A stretch of DNA of 64,000 bases, taken from Linum tenue (taxonomy: Eukaryota > Streptophyta > Magnoliopsida > Malpighiales > Linaceae). Positions 23,441-36,392 of this stretch are shown piece after piece. The stretch lies in assembly GCA_946122785.1 (NCBI GenBank), contig CAMGYJ010000008.1, forward strand, positions 20,671,475 to 20,735,474, read 5' to 3'. Each line of letters begins with the position of its first letter. The stretch's first letter is position 1. The translations under genes and the position numbers were made by a program. The notes under the pieces were generated by a model. The model did no database searches. It worked only from the letters and a program-made list of their open reading frames with translations, and was not told where the DNA came from.

Positions 23441-24198
23441 GAACAATTGAAAGGCAGGGAAATCAGGACCGAGGAAGTCTCCGGAACTTCTTCACCGACG
23501 ATCCTCGTTTTTCCCCACAACGCCCGCCGGAAGGAATCTCCCGCTGTCTCTTACTCGTTGCGTTTGGTTTCTGGTTGTTCCCCGCCTTCCCGGCCAGCTG
23601 GTTTGGCGGTTCAGGTGGAGAAGAAAAATAATAGTAATCTCGTTCGTTCCCGGTATTTGGTATCCTGGGCCGAATCAAATGGGCTTTCAGTCCAATTTCG
23701 TGAAAGATTTTGCCCACTAAAAGTTGTCAGCCCAATCCCATACCCCAAAACAAAGCTAGCGGTGACATATGAGGTCAAGAATTTGGATCCATCTCTTGTG
23801 AAGACGGTTATAGACCTGAGTTTTAACGACCCAAACTGCTTGCACATAAAAACATCGAAGTAACTTGAAGTTGTGATTATTAAATAGAGGTATGTTATTT
23901 TCTTTTTGCAAATCTCGTTGATCGGAACCATTTGCTCTATCACCATCACTACCTTCGATACTCAAATGCGAAGATGAGCTCGATTTTGGCTCTACATCCC
24001 AACTTTTTCTGAGATGGACATCAAATTTGTCTCAATTTATGGCTCTATCTCAAATTAATGGAGGGCAACGAAAACGAGATCAAATCACAAACTCAAGGAG
24101 TTGTTGGTGTACACTAAGGAGAAGAAAAAGTGGTGACAAAGCATGTAATAGATCCGCACTTAGCCAGATGGTTGGTGGAGGAGGAACCTTCTTGGGTG
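23441..24198. other. intergenic DNA, no recognised gene
   Basis: A 138-codon plus-strand frame (23447-23863) overlaps the likely promoter of the FLX-like gene. It has no recognisable domain, so I do not call it. Confidence 0.45.
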
Positions 24199-24208
24199 CT
24201 AAGAGTCG

Positions 24209-25313
24209 GGGAGCTGTTATGGTGATTACTCTATATTAGTAATCACCATGGCTATTAAGGACAAATTGGGTATGAAAAAATATATATAAATTATCTTTTT
24301 TAATAAATTATATTTTAGTTAGTTACAAAAATATATTAATTATGATTTTCTTTCACTCTTTCTTTCACTTCCGCAATCTTTAGCCATATTTTGTTTTCTT
24401 CTTTTTCTCATTCCTTTTTGTTCTTTGTTCAGCCGAATAAATACTACTGCAAAAATAAAACAAGAAATCAATACCAATTCATTAGACAACCACTACCATT
24501 TCGAAAAATATCAATACCATTATAGAAATAAATGAATACTATTACACTAAAACTATCCATATAAACAACCTATACCATTACACGAGTCAGACCAATACCA
24601 AAATTAACCAAAACCACTACCACTGTGAAAGCAAAACAATACCATTTCAAAAAGAAATCAATACTATTACATAAATTAACCAATATCATCAAAAATAAAC
24701 TAATACCTTTCACTGACCACTACGCAGAACACACGCAAACCATGGGTAAATCGGAAGAAACATCGTCTCTCAACATCACTGACACAGCCGACAGGGCAAG
24801 TTCCCGTACCATCCCCACCAACGACGACGACTTGATTCTATGACGTCCTCAAATGCATGGTGTCGTCGATATTCACTCTGGCTAGCGATCGCGACCCCGC
24901 ACCGATGCTGCAATTGATCAAGGTGCCGCCACCATCTCAGAACGGACTGCTGGTGAAGGACGTGACTACTAAACCAGACGAAAGATTCTGGTCTGGAGAA
25001 GAAGGGTTGCCGACAGGCAAGAGGAGAAAAGAGGAAGGAGGCGGTTGCAATTTCTGGTTTGGAGAAGAAGGGTTGCTGGCATGCGGGAGGGCAGGAGAGG
25101 GAGGAGGCGGTCGCATTAGGGTTTGGGGTTTAATATATAGAAATATTTTTTAGAAAATAATAATCAGGTGTGGTATTTTTTTTTTTTGTTTCTAAAATTA
25201 TCCTTCATCTAATTTTGTCTATTTAAAAATAGGATGAAATAGAGATTATTAAGAGTGTAGATTTTGGTAGCCACTGTGGTTACTCAAATTTTAGTAACCA
25301 TGCTAATGCATTC
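24209..25313. mobile_element. inverted-repeat element with 10-bp target duplication
   Basis: CTAAGAGTCG occurs at 24199-24208 and again at 25314-25323, directly flanking a 1105-base segment. Its ends are degenerate inverted repeats: 'ttagtaatcaccatggct' on the left, and on the right the reverse complement 'tgagtaaccacagtggct'. Duplication size and TIR length suggest a Mutator-like nonautonomous element. The interior holds a low-complexity 'caataccatta' region and a GC-rich genic-looking part with an imperfect tandem duplication around 24985-25110. No transposase frame is seen. Confidence 0.65.
24450..24720 (+). repeat. degenerate 'caataccatta' repeat array
   Basis: A motif of the form AATACCATTACA followed by an A-rich spacer recurs roughly ten times with an irregular period of about 25-30 bases. 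It lies inside the inverted-repeat element 24209-25313. Confidence 0.6.
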
Positions 25314-25323
25314 CTAAGAGTCG

Positions 25324-28030
25324 AGCTAGGGGGATTTGGGTAGCGAGGAAGATGACGAAGTATCTAGTGGCCGCAGGGGTTCCAATGTAGAGGTGGGTTC
25401 GGATTTGGTTGGTGGTGCGATCTTTGAAAAGTTGTAGGATTAGTGATTGGGGCTTGGCTGTTACGAGATCGGGCCATCGTAGCATTTCGTAGGAGACTGG
25501 GCTTGCGTATTTTTAGTATTAGTACATTATTGGGCTTTTATTATTAATATCTTTATTATTGTTTTCCTTTTTCGTATAGGATTTGGTTATTTGTTGGTAA
25601 TATCCTTAGAGGTTTAGGAGTCATAATCTAGATAGGTAAAGGTAGAGGCTTTGTACCTATACATATGTACTTGTTTCGTTCGGTTAATGATGAGAAGATT
25701 GGAACCCAATTTATGTTTTGTTTGCTTTGATTATTTCTTTCGTTCAGTTTAGTCGTTTCATAGCTATTTTGGGGTTGTTCTCGCCATTAAGGAGATCCTC
25801 TGCTCGAGAGAGTCGAGTAACGTATCCAAAAGTCCGGAGAAGTAAAGATCCAGTACGTAGAATTCCGCCCCTAAGACGCATCTACGTAACATTGGCTTCT
25901 TGTTCCTCTTGGGACGAGAGAATAAAGTGAAGAGAGGAAGTAGAAGAGTGATAAGTGCAAACTCGGTAACAGAAATTATTGATGGAAGAAATTGGGATGC
26001 AATCTTTGGAATATTTTCTTCAACAGAAGCCTTCTAATCTTCCCAATTCAACATTGATCCTACATTTTAATTGCAGAGTTGACACTACTCTATGTCTCTT
26101 TCAATTTTATGGTTCAAAGTGTGAGGAAATGAGGGAGAGACAAAGAGGATCGGGGCAAGAAGAGATTGCTTGTCCGAACTTCGAGAGTTTGTTTGAGAGG
26201 GATGATGTCGTTTTGGGAGAGAAACATAGATAATGACAACATTAATTAACTTATAATCGATTATTGACATACTCGTTGACCATCAATTACCTGTTAGTTT
26301 AACAATTTAACCGCTAACCGAATATCACCCGGACCGAAACACAATCCTGATGTCAACAACTTGTGCATGGAAGTTAGTAACAACAACCATTAAAGCCGGC
26401 AGGCGGCAAGTAGGAAGGATTTTCGGAATGATCCGTTGCAGTAGTTGATGTTCAGCGGAATATCACCGGGCAGTGACACAGATGGTTAGGCAATTGGCAG
26501 ATAGGCCCAAAGAGCAGCAGCGAAGGTGCTGGGCTGGAAAAGGGTGCTGCCAGTCGCAGCAGAGAAGTCTCTGTCAAAGCAAAGGAAAATGTCAAGAATT
26601 ACCCATGAAAGTTGCCTCTGCCCAAAATTAAGTAATTTGGGTATTTTGTGGGGTATTTTGTGGGTTTTGTTTGCTGTGTCAGATTTGATTGGAAATTGAG
26701 AGTGGGTTTCCCATTCCCATTCCACGCACATCGATCTTATCCGTAAACATATCCTAAACCGCACCCAAAAAATTTGACAGTGAAAATTGTATTCTGAAAC
26801 GTAATGGAATTTGACATATACTTTTCAACTGTCATTTCACTTCCCCGCTGCACTGTCAAAGCTCCTTAGCCTGTTCTTGTGTAATAAATTATCTCCTATA
26901 TTTCGTTGAGACAAATTTGTCAAAATGATGATTAGATATTTCTTGGCCAAGAAAATGTGATAGCTCATTGTTCTCCCAATTCTTTGAATATGGATTAGGG
27001 CAAGGTAATGACTCTTTGAACTCTTGATTAGCCAGCGTGACATTATCCCGATAAGTTTTCTGAAAACCACACAAAAGAAGTCAACATAAAAAACACACCA
27101 GCTCCAAACTTGGACATTCTTTGAAGTAGTTTGGGGGCACTTTCATATATGGTTTCCTTCAAGTCTTCAAATAGGAATGACTTTCATATATATGGTTTTA
27201 ACCAGTGGTTAATTAACCGGTAACCGAATTACCAACCCTAGCTCGACATTGGCTAAGAAGTACAACAAAGAAGATAAATCATTAAAAAGTGAACCACCGA
27301 TCACATATGAACATGTCGATTGATAAACTTACTTGATGATCAAGCCATCTATCACTCACGTCTAACTAACACCTCAAAAAGAATTGAACAGGATGATGCA
27401 AATGTAACAATTACAACATCATCGTAAATTCGTAATCCATACATTACAAATCAACCGAGCGTCTGCAAAAATGAGTACAAATCTATCTCTGCCTTAATTA
27501 AAAAAAAAAAATCCGCTGACAAAATAAACCCACAAAAAATAAAAATAAATAAATAAAAAAGAGAAAAGTGATAGAGAGAGGTTGTAGGGGAGGCCTCAAT
27601 TCCATTGCATGGGCCCATTCTACATACCCAGAAATCCATTTGACAGAGCCACCCTCCAATCACAGCACAGAGCCGAGGATCACCTTCGTTTCCTCGCCCA
27701 ATTGCAATCCAGATAAGCCCCCTCTCCCTTCTTCCCACCCTCTCTCTGCGGTCCCTGCTAAAGATCCCTCTTCTCCTGACTTCTTCCTCTGCTTAACCCA
27801 CAAAACAAAAGAAATTTATAACACAATCTGCCCCCGCCTATTCCCTGCTCTCAAAAGTGCGCTTCTGGTGGGTCACCATCCTCTATAATACTATACTGTA
27901 CCCACTTTCTTCAAATTATTGCTCCCAACTCCAACTACTGCATTTGCCTCCCCTTTGGAGCTAAGCTGAAACTCCCATTACTACCAGAAAGGAAAGGCCT
28001 TTTTCTTTCTTTCTTTCGGCCCACTTTTCC
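25324..28030. other. intergenic DNA and upstream region of the CONSTANS-like gene
   Basis: No supportable gene was found in 25324-27880. Short plus-strand frames near 25979-26233 and 27568-27888 have no domains. Around 26240-26340 and 27190-27240 there are 'taaccggtaaccg'-type words that may be worn MITE fragments. The last 150 bases before 28031 are C/T-rich and are the likely 5' leader of the B-box gene. Confidence 0.45.
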
Positions 28031-29637
28031 ATGAACAAGTCCCACACCCAGCAGCAAGTGGCCGCCGCCGCCAGCGCGTACGGCGGGAAAACGGCCAGGG
28101 CATGCGACAGCTGCATCAGGAGACGCGCCAGGTGGTACTGCGCCGCAGACGACGCCTTCCTCTGCCAGTCATGCGACGCCTCCGTCCACTCCGCCAACCC
28201 GCTCGCCCGCCGACACGAGCGCCTCCGCCTCAAGACCGCCTCCCTCAAGTCCCTCTCTCTCCCCTCCTCTGACGATGGAAGTAACTCGCTTCTTCTCCAG
28301 CAGCCGGCCTGGCACCGTGGCTTCACCCGCAAGCCACGCACCCCACGCGCCAACGGCACTGCTAAAACGACGTCGTCCCCCTCCGTTTCCAAGTCAAACC
28401 ATTTTGAAGAGACGCTGACGATGATGCGGGTCCCAGAAGTTGGCTGCGACGAACACGACGAGGAGGCGGCGGCGGCGGCGGAAGAGGAAGAAGAGCACCA
28501 GCTTCTTTATCGGGTCCCGATTCTCGACCCGCTCGAACTATGCAACGCCGACGAATCCTTCCTCCACCACCACCAGCATACAGCCGTTTCCGCTTCATCA
28601 AGCGGCGGAGGCGGCGGCGGCGGTGATAGCAGCAACCAAGAGGAGAGCCTGTTGCAGATGCAGGGCTTGGTTCTTCCGTCGGACATGGAGCTGGCGGAGT
28701 TCGCCGCCGACGTGGAGAGCCTGCTCGGGCGGGGGCTGGAGGCCGAGTCCTTCGGCATGGAGGAGCTCGGGATTCTCGACTGTAGCAATCATCATAATGA
28801 TAATAACAAAGACGACGACGACGGTGACGTCAGCAAGCTGGTGAAGATGGAAACCGGCGAGTTCCTCGGCGGCGGAGGAGGAGGAGGAGTGGATGAGTAC
28901 TCCGATGAGCAGCCCCTGTTCCAGCTCAGCTTCGACTACGGCGGGGACGAGGAGGCCGCCACGTGTCAGGAGGAGGAGGATGAGAAGATGGTGATGAGGC
29001 TTGCTGCTGGAGCCGATGAAGTTGGGGATAACATGGAGATTGGCAAGAAGAGGAAGAGGAACATACTGTTGAGGTTGAATTACGAAGCTGTGATGGCCGC
29101 TTGGGACACGTCGACTCAGGGCTCCACCTCCCCTTGGACGAACGGCCGGCGGCCCGAGTTCGACGTCAACGAATGCTGGCCCGACTGTATGGTAAGTGTC
29201 TCTCTCGTCTGTCTGTCTGTATGTCGGTCCGCGTCACAGATGGGCTATATGTTTATCAATGTTTTTAGATCGGTGTCTAACTGATTGATTAATATTGGTG
29301 GGGGTTATCTCAGGGAGGTTGCGGGAGGGAGTATCTGCATCATCGTAATCAGCACCACCACTTACTGGGATACCAATTGGGAGAAGAGAGGAGTTTGGGT
29401 GCGGCGGCGGCGACAGCAGGGGACGGAGGGAGGGAGGCGAGGGTGTCGAGGTACAGGGAGAAGAGGAGGACGAGATTGTTCTCGAAGAAAATAAGGTACG
29501 AGGTGCGGAAGCTGAACGCGGAGAAGAGGCCGAGGATGAAGGGGAGGTTTGTGAAGAGGGCCAGTTTTGCGGCGGCGGGGAGTAGTACTACTGCGGTGCC
29601 TAATTACACTTCTTTGGTACTCAACAACAAGAAGTGA
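28031..29637 (+). CDS. CONSTANS-like protein, one B-box plus CCT domain (2 exons)
   Basis: Exon 1 is 28031-29191 and exon 2 is 29314-29637; the GT-AG intron joins in frame to give 494 residues. A single B-box lies at about residues 25-67 with Cys25, Cys28, Cys37, Asp40, Cys45, Cys48, Asp49, His53 and His62. A CCT domain occupies about 427-470 ([20 protein letters not shown], then [13 protein letters not shown]). One B-box, a long acidic Gly/Glu/Asp-rich middle and a conserved intron just after CWPDCM match the COL6/COL7/COL8/COL16 group of plant transcriptional regulators, which act in the nucleus in light, branching or flowering responses. The middle holds low-complexity Ala/Glu/Gly runs encoded by GC-rich triplet repeats, unlike the AT-rich surroundings. 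The exact orthologue is not settled; COL16-like is my best guess. Confidence 0.93.
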
Positions 29638-32600
29638 CCATCATCAATTTGACGACCTTACTTATTTGTGAACTTTGTTTTTTTCGTATTTTTATTGTTG
29701 ATGTTTGTGGCTAGCTAACTAGTTGGCTGCTGTTCTAATTTGGCGTTTGAGCCGATTGTTGCTGCTATAGATGCAACGCAATGTGTGCATGCTTGCTTTG
29801 TACAGTGGTAGTGATACGATGTGAAGTTGAAACTCGTGCTGGTTTTTGGCCTGGGATTTGGTATGCCCGAATCCACGGTTTCCCCTCCAGTTAATAAAAT
29901 GTACTTTTGAGCTTCTTGTATGAATGAAGCAATTAATGTATCATAATTGGCATCGATCTACTCGCTGGATTAGCAAGAAAAATTATTTCCGTGTACCCAA
30001 ATTCAGCCGGGGAGACTTGCGCAGGTTTGTTCATCTTGGCTCTTGTTTTGGTGCTTCTCTTGGATGATGCATGCAACTAACTTGTTGAGAAAGAAAGCAG
30101 TTATCATGGATACAGCACTTTGACAGGCTTGGCGTGTGGAAAATGAGACATTACAAGCTCAGTTACTCAATACTTGACAGGCTCCTAATGTCATAGACTA
30201 TTGAAAATTCGAGTCGGAATAATTATAAAGACTAGTACCAACGTCACATAATGATTTTTATTAGCCAAATGATAACGACCTTAGCTTGTAGCACCTTTCC
30301 GAGAGAACGAGAAGTGTTAACCTTCTAATTAATTTGGTTGAATGATTTTCCTGAACTACTAGGCCACGTAGTAGTAATTACCTGTAATTATTTGGTTGGT
30401 ACAATCGTTAATATTTTTTGGAGACATCCGTAAATTCATGTTTAGTATTACTTTTTCTATGATTATGAATGATCACCTGCCAAATCAATCCAATAAACTA
30501 AAACTCGATCCACCGATGATTCTTGCTAGAGATTCATCAATCCTTGAATGTGCCTTTTCATCTCCGCCCCTATAATAAGTATTGCATTTCCTTGAATTTG
30601 TTTCGAGTTGGCTTCTCGGATTCTTAGCTCCCACCTATAATTCAAGAAGGAGAATATCAATATTATTGATAAAGAAACTACGGGAACAAGAATAAGAATA
30701 TAATCTGGTGATACTATCGCTAATCTTTAATCTAGAAGTTTCGGGTTTGAATTATTTAACTACTACATAACTTAACAAACAAACCTATATAAAAATCTGT
30801 GTTGCTCGACCAATAAGAAATCAACAAGCATATAACCTTTTGTTGATTTCATTTGCATACACAGCAAAAGGAAATTAACCAGACATATATCACCACAGAA
30901 GTATCTTTTGTCTTTTTGCTTTGCTCTGCTCCCCCCCACAGGCCACAACCACCGACGACGTTCACAAATGTGACAAGAGGACCAAATAAAAGGGACATCG
31001 CAACTAATGTCATTTCCAAATATATCTATACACGACATTTAACTTTCAGGCTACACCATGCAAGTTTTTCTCCACCATCATCCATTGTAGATGTGTGTTG
31101 ATGTCACATTAATAGGGATAAACTTAATTAGAAGTCTTAATTACTTATATATACCTATTGGGTGTATGTCGTTTTCGTTCATTAGTCTGTAGTAACTTCT
31201 CCTGATTTATATAAAACTAAGATGATAAGAGAATTCGCTATCCATTGTCACTCTTGATACTTTGATGATCATGTTATAGTAATTCAGACATGGAGATAAA
31301 AGTAACTAGAGTTTTTTTTATTAGGATATCGAAATAATTTTTTTGATAGATTTAAGGAGTTCTAACCACTCAATCTATCTAAAACATCTAACTCGATATT
31401 CAGACTCACGTTTAAAGATTGTCAATACAAATTTTTCTGCTGTAATTGAAAACCAAACTACTCCAATCTAATTTGGTCGTGGTTTACCTTTTCCCACCCC
31501 TACTTCCATCAGCCTTTTATTGTTAAACTTAACCATCCATGATTGAAGCATATTTGATATCTACCCCTTTTATATTGCCGAGAATCCAATATCTAACTGC
31601 TGTGTAAATTGAGTTATTATATAGTTACTCTAGCGCCAATATTCTTTTCCCAATGGAAAGCTCAATCAATTACCTAAATGAGCCTCAAAAAGTGACGTTG
31701 AAAAGGACCAGATAAGAAAGTGGCACAGGATTAAATTTCAAATTTGGTGTTTTCTTCGCAAATTGGTCTTGGATTATATGGGAACCCTTTTGGTCCACAC
31801 TCCACAGCCACATGACACACAAAAAAATCCTAATAATGAATTGCCTAAAACCAAAATGCATGTTGGTATCGGAGGTTGTACCGGAAAAATAGTAATGGGA
31901 TATTTTTTACTGAAATTGTGGTGTAATTATGGTTCAACTGTTTCATATCACTAAAGATTACATACTGATTTTACTTCCATTAAAATATTTTAATGGTTGA
32001 ATCATCGCTACGATACGATTTTTTAATCCTTGATTGAACCCAATGCCTTGACGTGCCTTTCGCTTATCTTCTAGGGGGAACACTATCATTTGTACTTCAT
32101 TAGTGGCATTCGATAGGATTCCCGAAAAAAGTTTAATTCGTTTCAAATGCATATTGTGGATGTGATATGACAAACACCATATGGTATTTAGCATTTGATA
32201 TTAAATCAAATATGATATTTAGATAAATTAGAAAGTACGGTATTGTTATTGTAAAATTTTCATTTCAAATTGATTAAATACTCATTTACTCTTCTCTTAT
32301 TACATAAATAAGAATGAACCTCCTTCTCTTATCCCTATGAAAACATAGATTGTGGGTTGGCATTTCTTCCATAGACTTCTTAAGCGATGTAGACGATAAA
32401 TGAGATCTTGAGAATATTGACGATGACCACAATTATTAACGTGCACGGATCTTCGATTAATAATTTTAAAATGAATAAAAAGAGCACGTTAGAGTGATTG
32501 GAAATCATGGAAGAGCCAACAACGAAAAATATGAATACAAATACGAATACCAATTAAATGCTAGTTATTCATGATTTTTTTTAACAATATAAAGAGTATG

Positions 32601-33097
32601 TGTATAAAGTATACATTATTTTGATAATCGGTGGTAATCATGCTAATCTTCTCTTTTATCGTTCCAATGTTACCAAATATTCATGAAGGGACCCAATAAT
32701 AGCGATTGGAGTTCGGTTGAATGATGAAAGCAACAGAAAATGTAGCCGTAAGGCCATTGAACAGCTACATCAAGGTGAAACCAAACATCATCATGTAAAT
32801 AAAAGTTACAAGCTGCTACTGTACTAACATGTATCTGAGTTAGTGTACAAGCAAATTTTTTTTTTTTTAAAAAGCTCTTTATATCAAGATATCAGGAATG
32901 GAAAACTCTATATTCTATCATCTTCAATTCAAAGGCGTGTCAAGTATACAAAACGCAACCTGGGCTGAATGAATGCAGGAGGTTATTGGAATAGATGGTT
33001 CAAGAGTAAAACTCCCAAGCAAACTTGCCAGATTGGAGGAGAAGGATGATTGATGACTTCATACCAAAATTGATGAGTTACCACACCGGTATCTTAA
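29638..33097. other. intergenic DNA, no gene seen
   Basis: This 3.5-kb AT-rich stretch contains the 3' UTR of the CONSTANS-like gene (an AATAAA word lies near 29894) and then short random frames. I found no paired repeats or domain-bearing frame. Confidence 0.5.
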
Positions 33098-36061
33098 TTA
33101 TCTATTCAAAGGTTCTAGCTGGACTTCCATTCTTCCAGACTGTTGCGAACCCGTTTCGGCAGAAGCCCTAGTTGGGTTCAGGAGATCAACAGAATCATCT
33201 TCTTCCACATTACCCAGCACCCAGTTACTTCTTCCTGCATATACTCTGCCTCTCATTCTCTGCCTAGCTCTATGTTCAAGATAAAATAACATCAACCCTC
33301 CAATCAAGAACCAAGCTATCATTGCCCAAATATAACCATGAACGTTTTCCCCTCCATATCTATCCCCCAAATGTGTCGTCCCGGTGAACAACGCAACGAT
33401 CCCGAAGATGATGGCAGACCTTCCAACGATGACATGTAAGTACTCCCACATAAGCCTTTTCCTGGTGACTTCTTCTCCATTACCAGGTCTTTTGGGCCTC
33501 ATGAAAGCATTCACCGGTTGGACGCATGCCAAACATACAGCAGCAAGCCCAAACTTAACATGCAATGAACTCACATACAGACCACGAAGTTCAGCTACTG
33601 CAAAAAGAAAGCCGAGCAAGACGATAGCCAAACCTGAGTACTGCAAGTAGACATGAATCTGATACCAACTATCGCCCTTAACATGCTTCAAGTATCTAGC
33701 TGCAAGAATACCACCAGGGAGTAAAATACCCCAAGCAAGGAACATCATGAATCCATGCACAGCCAACACCGGTCGAATATCTTGCTCCGCTTCTGTAGAT
33801 CCACCCAGGAGTAAAATACGTACGGGCCTTTGACTTGTTGCTGAATGCATGTTTTTCTCACTCAGCTGTTCATCTGACCAACTAGCACCCATTGCCCACA
33901 CAACCTTAAGAGGACTTGTGCGATCAATAATGTTTTTGCACTCTATCCGGCGTCTGTGAACACATGTGGGTTTCAAGGGCCTTGTAAACTCTAAGGTAAT
34001 GATCCCGTTCTCAGATTTGCACCTTACATAAGTCAGATTCTCATTCGTAGCATGCACTCTCAACGCATCCTTTCCATCAATCCAATATGTTCTCACATGC
34101 CCTTTGCCTTCATCATCAACCCAACCAACATAAACAAAGCTGTCCACCATTCCCGTACCAAACCCTATTGCAACATAACCACTTTTTCTCTCTCCTCGAG
34201 CTGCAATCGATATGCTTTCATCAGACAATGTCCAAAAGAAGGTTACTTGCTGATCATCAAGGAAAACACTGTTATTGTACATATCGGATAGACCCCCATC
34301 AACAACCTGAACCCTCCATCCCATTTTCTGCTGATACAACGATTGATAGTATACTTGATTGGGTGTATTTCTATCTGGCGCCCAAACTAATTCCATTGGA
34401 CTAGCTGGAACACCCTCGGCTTCAGGCCCTCCTGCATAGATGGTTTCTGTGTTGTTTCTCAATGTGGCATTCCCGCCAAGCATGTCCGAAGTTATATACA
34501 ACGCAACATCATGTCCCGCTTCTACAGAAAAAGTTACTGGTACACCTCTTTCAACTCTTAAAACTGGAGCTTCCTTCTTATTTATGTAAAGTACCTTCGC
34601 TGGGTTGGGAGCATTAGGATAGTGTAGTGCAGGTCCAGAAGTAACAACAAGAGGCACATTTCCATCTGCAATTATCAAATCCTGATCCTCCTTCTCTGCA
34701 GCATCCAGTGGCCCAAAACAATCATTCACTTGCTCAGACACATTAAGCCGGCGATGTCCATAAGTTACAGCCTCTGGACCTCCATGATTTTGAGGCAGGT
34801 AGTAAGGCCTAAATGAATCTGGCGGCCTCATCAAACCTATTGCCCATATCACGTTCATCTTTTGTGTATAATTCACGGGCAAGTCATATTTCTTGTCTAC
34901 CGGAATCAACAGCCTCCTGTACCTGACAAAGGATACACCATCCTTCCTGTGGCCATAGATGGTCTGAGTGTTGTTCACCAAACCCACTGGGCCTGATCCT
35001 TCAAATATGGTATCAGGGCAAACACCATCTGCTGAACCATCCTTGTTTACAGTACATTCACCATACTTTGTAATGAAAAAATCATCAGCAAATGGCCATC
35101 CTTCTTCGGTGAACCCAGCCACAGCTACATCGGCACCAATCATTAAATCTGAATTGGATTTCGGATTGGCCCATCCAAATGCCATATAATTCTGGATGCC
35201 TATAGCTGCTTCCAATCCTATATCGATGAAAGTCTTATTGGCACTCAGACTCCATCTTACTCGATAGTCTTTAGACAGTACCTTGCAGTTATCAAACATT
35301 GTTGGTACAGTAAAGATCCGACCTTTCTCTTTACCTTGACTAGCATTGTTATCGGATGGCATTGGAGGCAAAGCAGGGCTTAATCTGGAGGCTAGCGCAG
35401 ACTCATTCTTCAGAATAATGTGACCGAAATCAGAGGCTGTGGGAATGTCCCAAACCGAAAGGACTTGGAACTTCTCCCAAGTGACATTTTTACTCAATTT
35501 AACAACAAAAGATGCATTTTTAAATGTCTCGTTAAGATTTTGATCAGAGACCACAAAGCCCTTGGTGATGTTGACAAAATCAGTAGCACTTGCTCCCCAC
35601 CAGTGAACATCCAAGCCAGGTAACATGTCAAATTCAGAAACCCTAAATGAGCAGTCATCAACTATGGTCATCACTCCACGAAGCTGGTGCTGCACCATGA
35701 AGAATTGGGACTCAAACCCAATGAAGGAGCTGGTTTTGGGACAGGACTGACCCGAATCAGCAAGGCAACCTAGAAACAACAAACTGATCACAGACCTGCA
35801 ACAGAATTTTCATCATGTGTAAGAAGAAAAACAGTGAACAATGGACAAACAAGTTATGATAATGCAGTTTGCAGTCTAAGATGTATTGAGTTTCTAATTA
35901 CAGCACTACAATATGCAACTAAAATGCATCTATTATTAGTGATCAGGGAAAACCTAAAGACGTTACATTTTTGCATCCAACAGAGCAAATGAAGTATGAG
36001 CTTCTTTTTACAACAATACAAGAAGAGAAAGAAAAGGAGAATAAAGGTAATCCAACCTCAT
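33098..36061 (-). CDS. DM13, DOMON and cytochrome b561 domain membrane protein
   Basis: Coding exons are 36061-36057 (ATG AG) and 35795-33098, GT-AG, giving 900 residues. This matches the roughly 907-residue Arabidopsis protein At5g54830 in length and order. M-RSVISLLFLGCLADSGQ is a signal peptide. Next come a DM13 domain (about 30-150, with VDDCSFRVSEFDMLPG and HWWGA), a DOMON domain (about 190-330, with YMAFGWANP), a second DOMON-type region (about 530-670, with VAIGFGTGMVDSFVYVGW), and a C-terminal cytochrome b561 module (about 675-850). The module has several membrane helices and histidines in AVHGFMMF, YQIHVYLQ, SLHVKFG and YLHVIVGR, placed as heme ligands. The cytoplasmic tail is short and charged. 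The family is thought to pass electrons across a membrane, probably with ascorbate as donor. Upstream exons stay in frame, so a longer N terminus is possible. Confidence 0.92.
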
Positions 36062-36392
36062 TAATAGTTGACCAAACAGAGCCCTTAGACGTTGACTTAA
36101 ACAAAATGATTTTGTGAATCCTCCTCCCTCTTTCCTCATATTAACGTGCCCTGAATTTCCCCCTGAAAATGTGAATAACAATATGATCATATGATTGAAA
36201 CCTCATCACCAATCATCTATGAATAAAGCTTCAGAATAAAATGTTACCAAGATCACTATTTGGGCAACACTTTCTCCCCGTCTGACTTCCTGATGAACGT
36301 TTTGCATCAGTCAACACAGTTTCATCACTTTCATCCTCCCCATCACTCATATCCTCTATACCGGCAAGCTCATCATCATCAACACAACCCAT
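36057..36392 (-). other. upstream exons, in frame with the cytochrome b561 protein
   Basis: Two further exon-like segments precede the chosen start: 36392-36248 (acceptor TTCTCAG, donor G|GTAACA) and 36162-36057 (acceptor TTTTCAG, donor AG|GTTGG). Joined, they keep one open frame from an ATG at 36392 through an acidic stretch (GIEDMSDGEDESDET) into the main protein; another ATG in frame lies at 36139. They could be an N-terminal extension that would precede the signal peptide, or a leader that happens to be open. Related proteins start at the signal peptide, so I prefer the shorter form. Confidence 0.5.

Noticed and set aside
23447..23863. 138-codon plus-strand frame as a gene
   Set aside because: It lacks a recognisable domain, splice support or neighbours of the same kind, and overlaps the probable FLX-like promoter.
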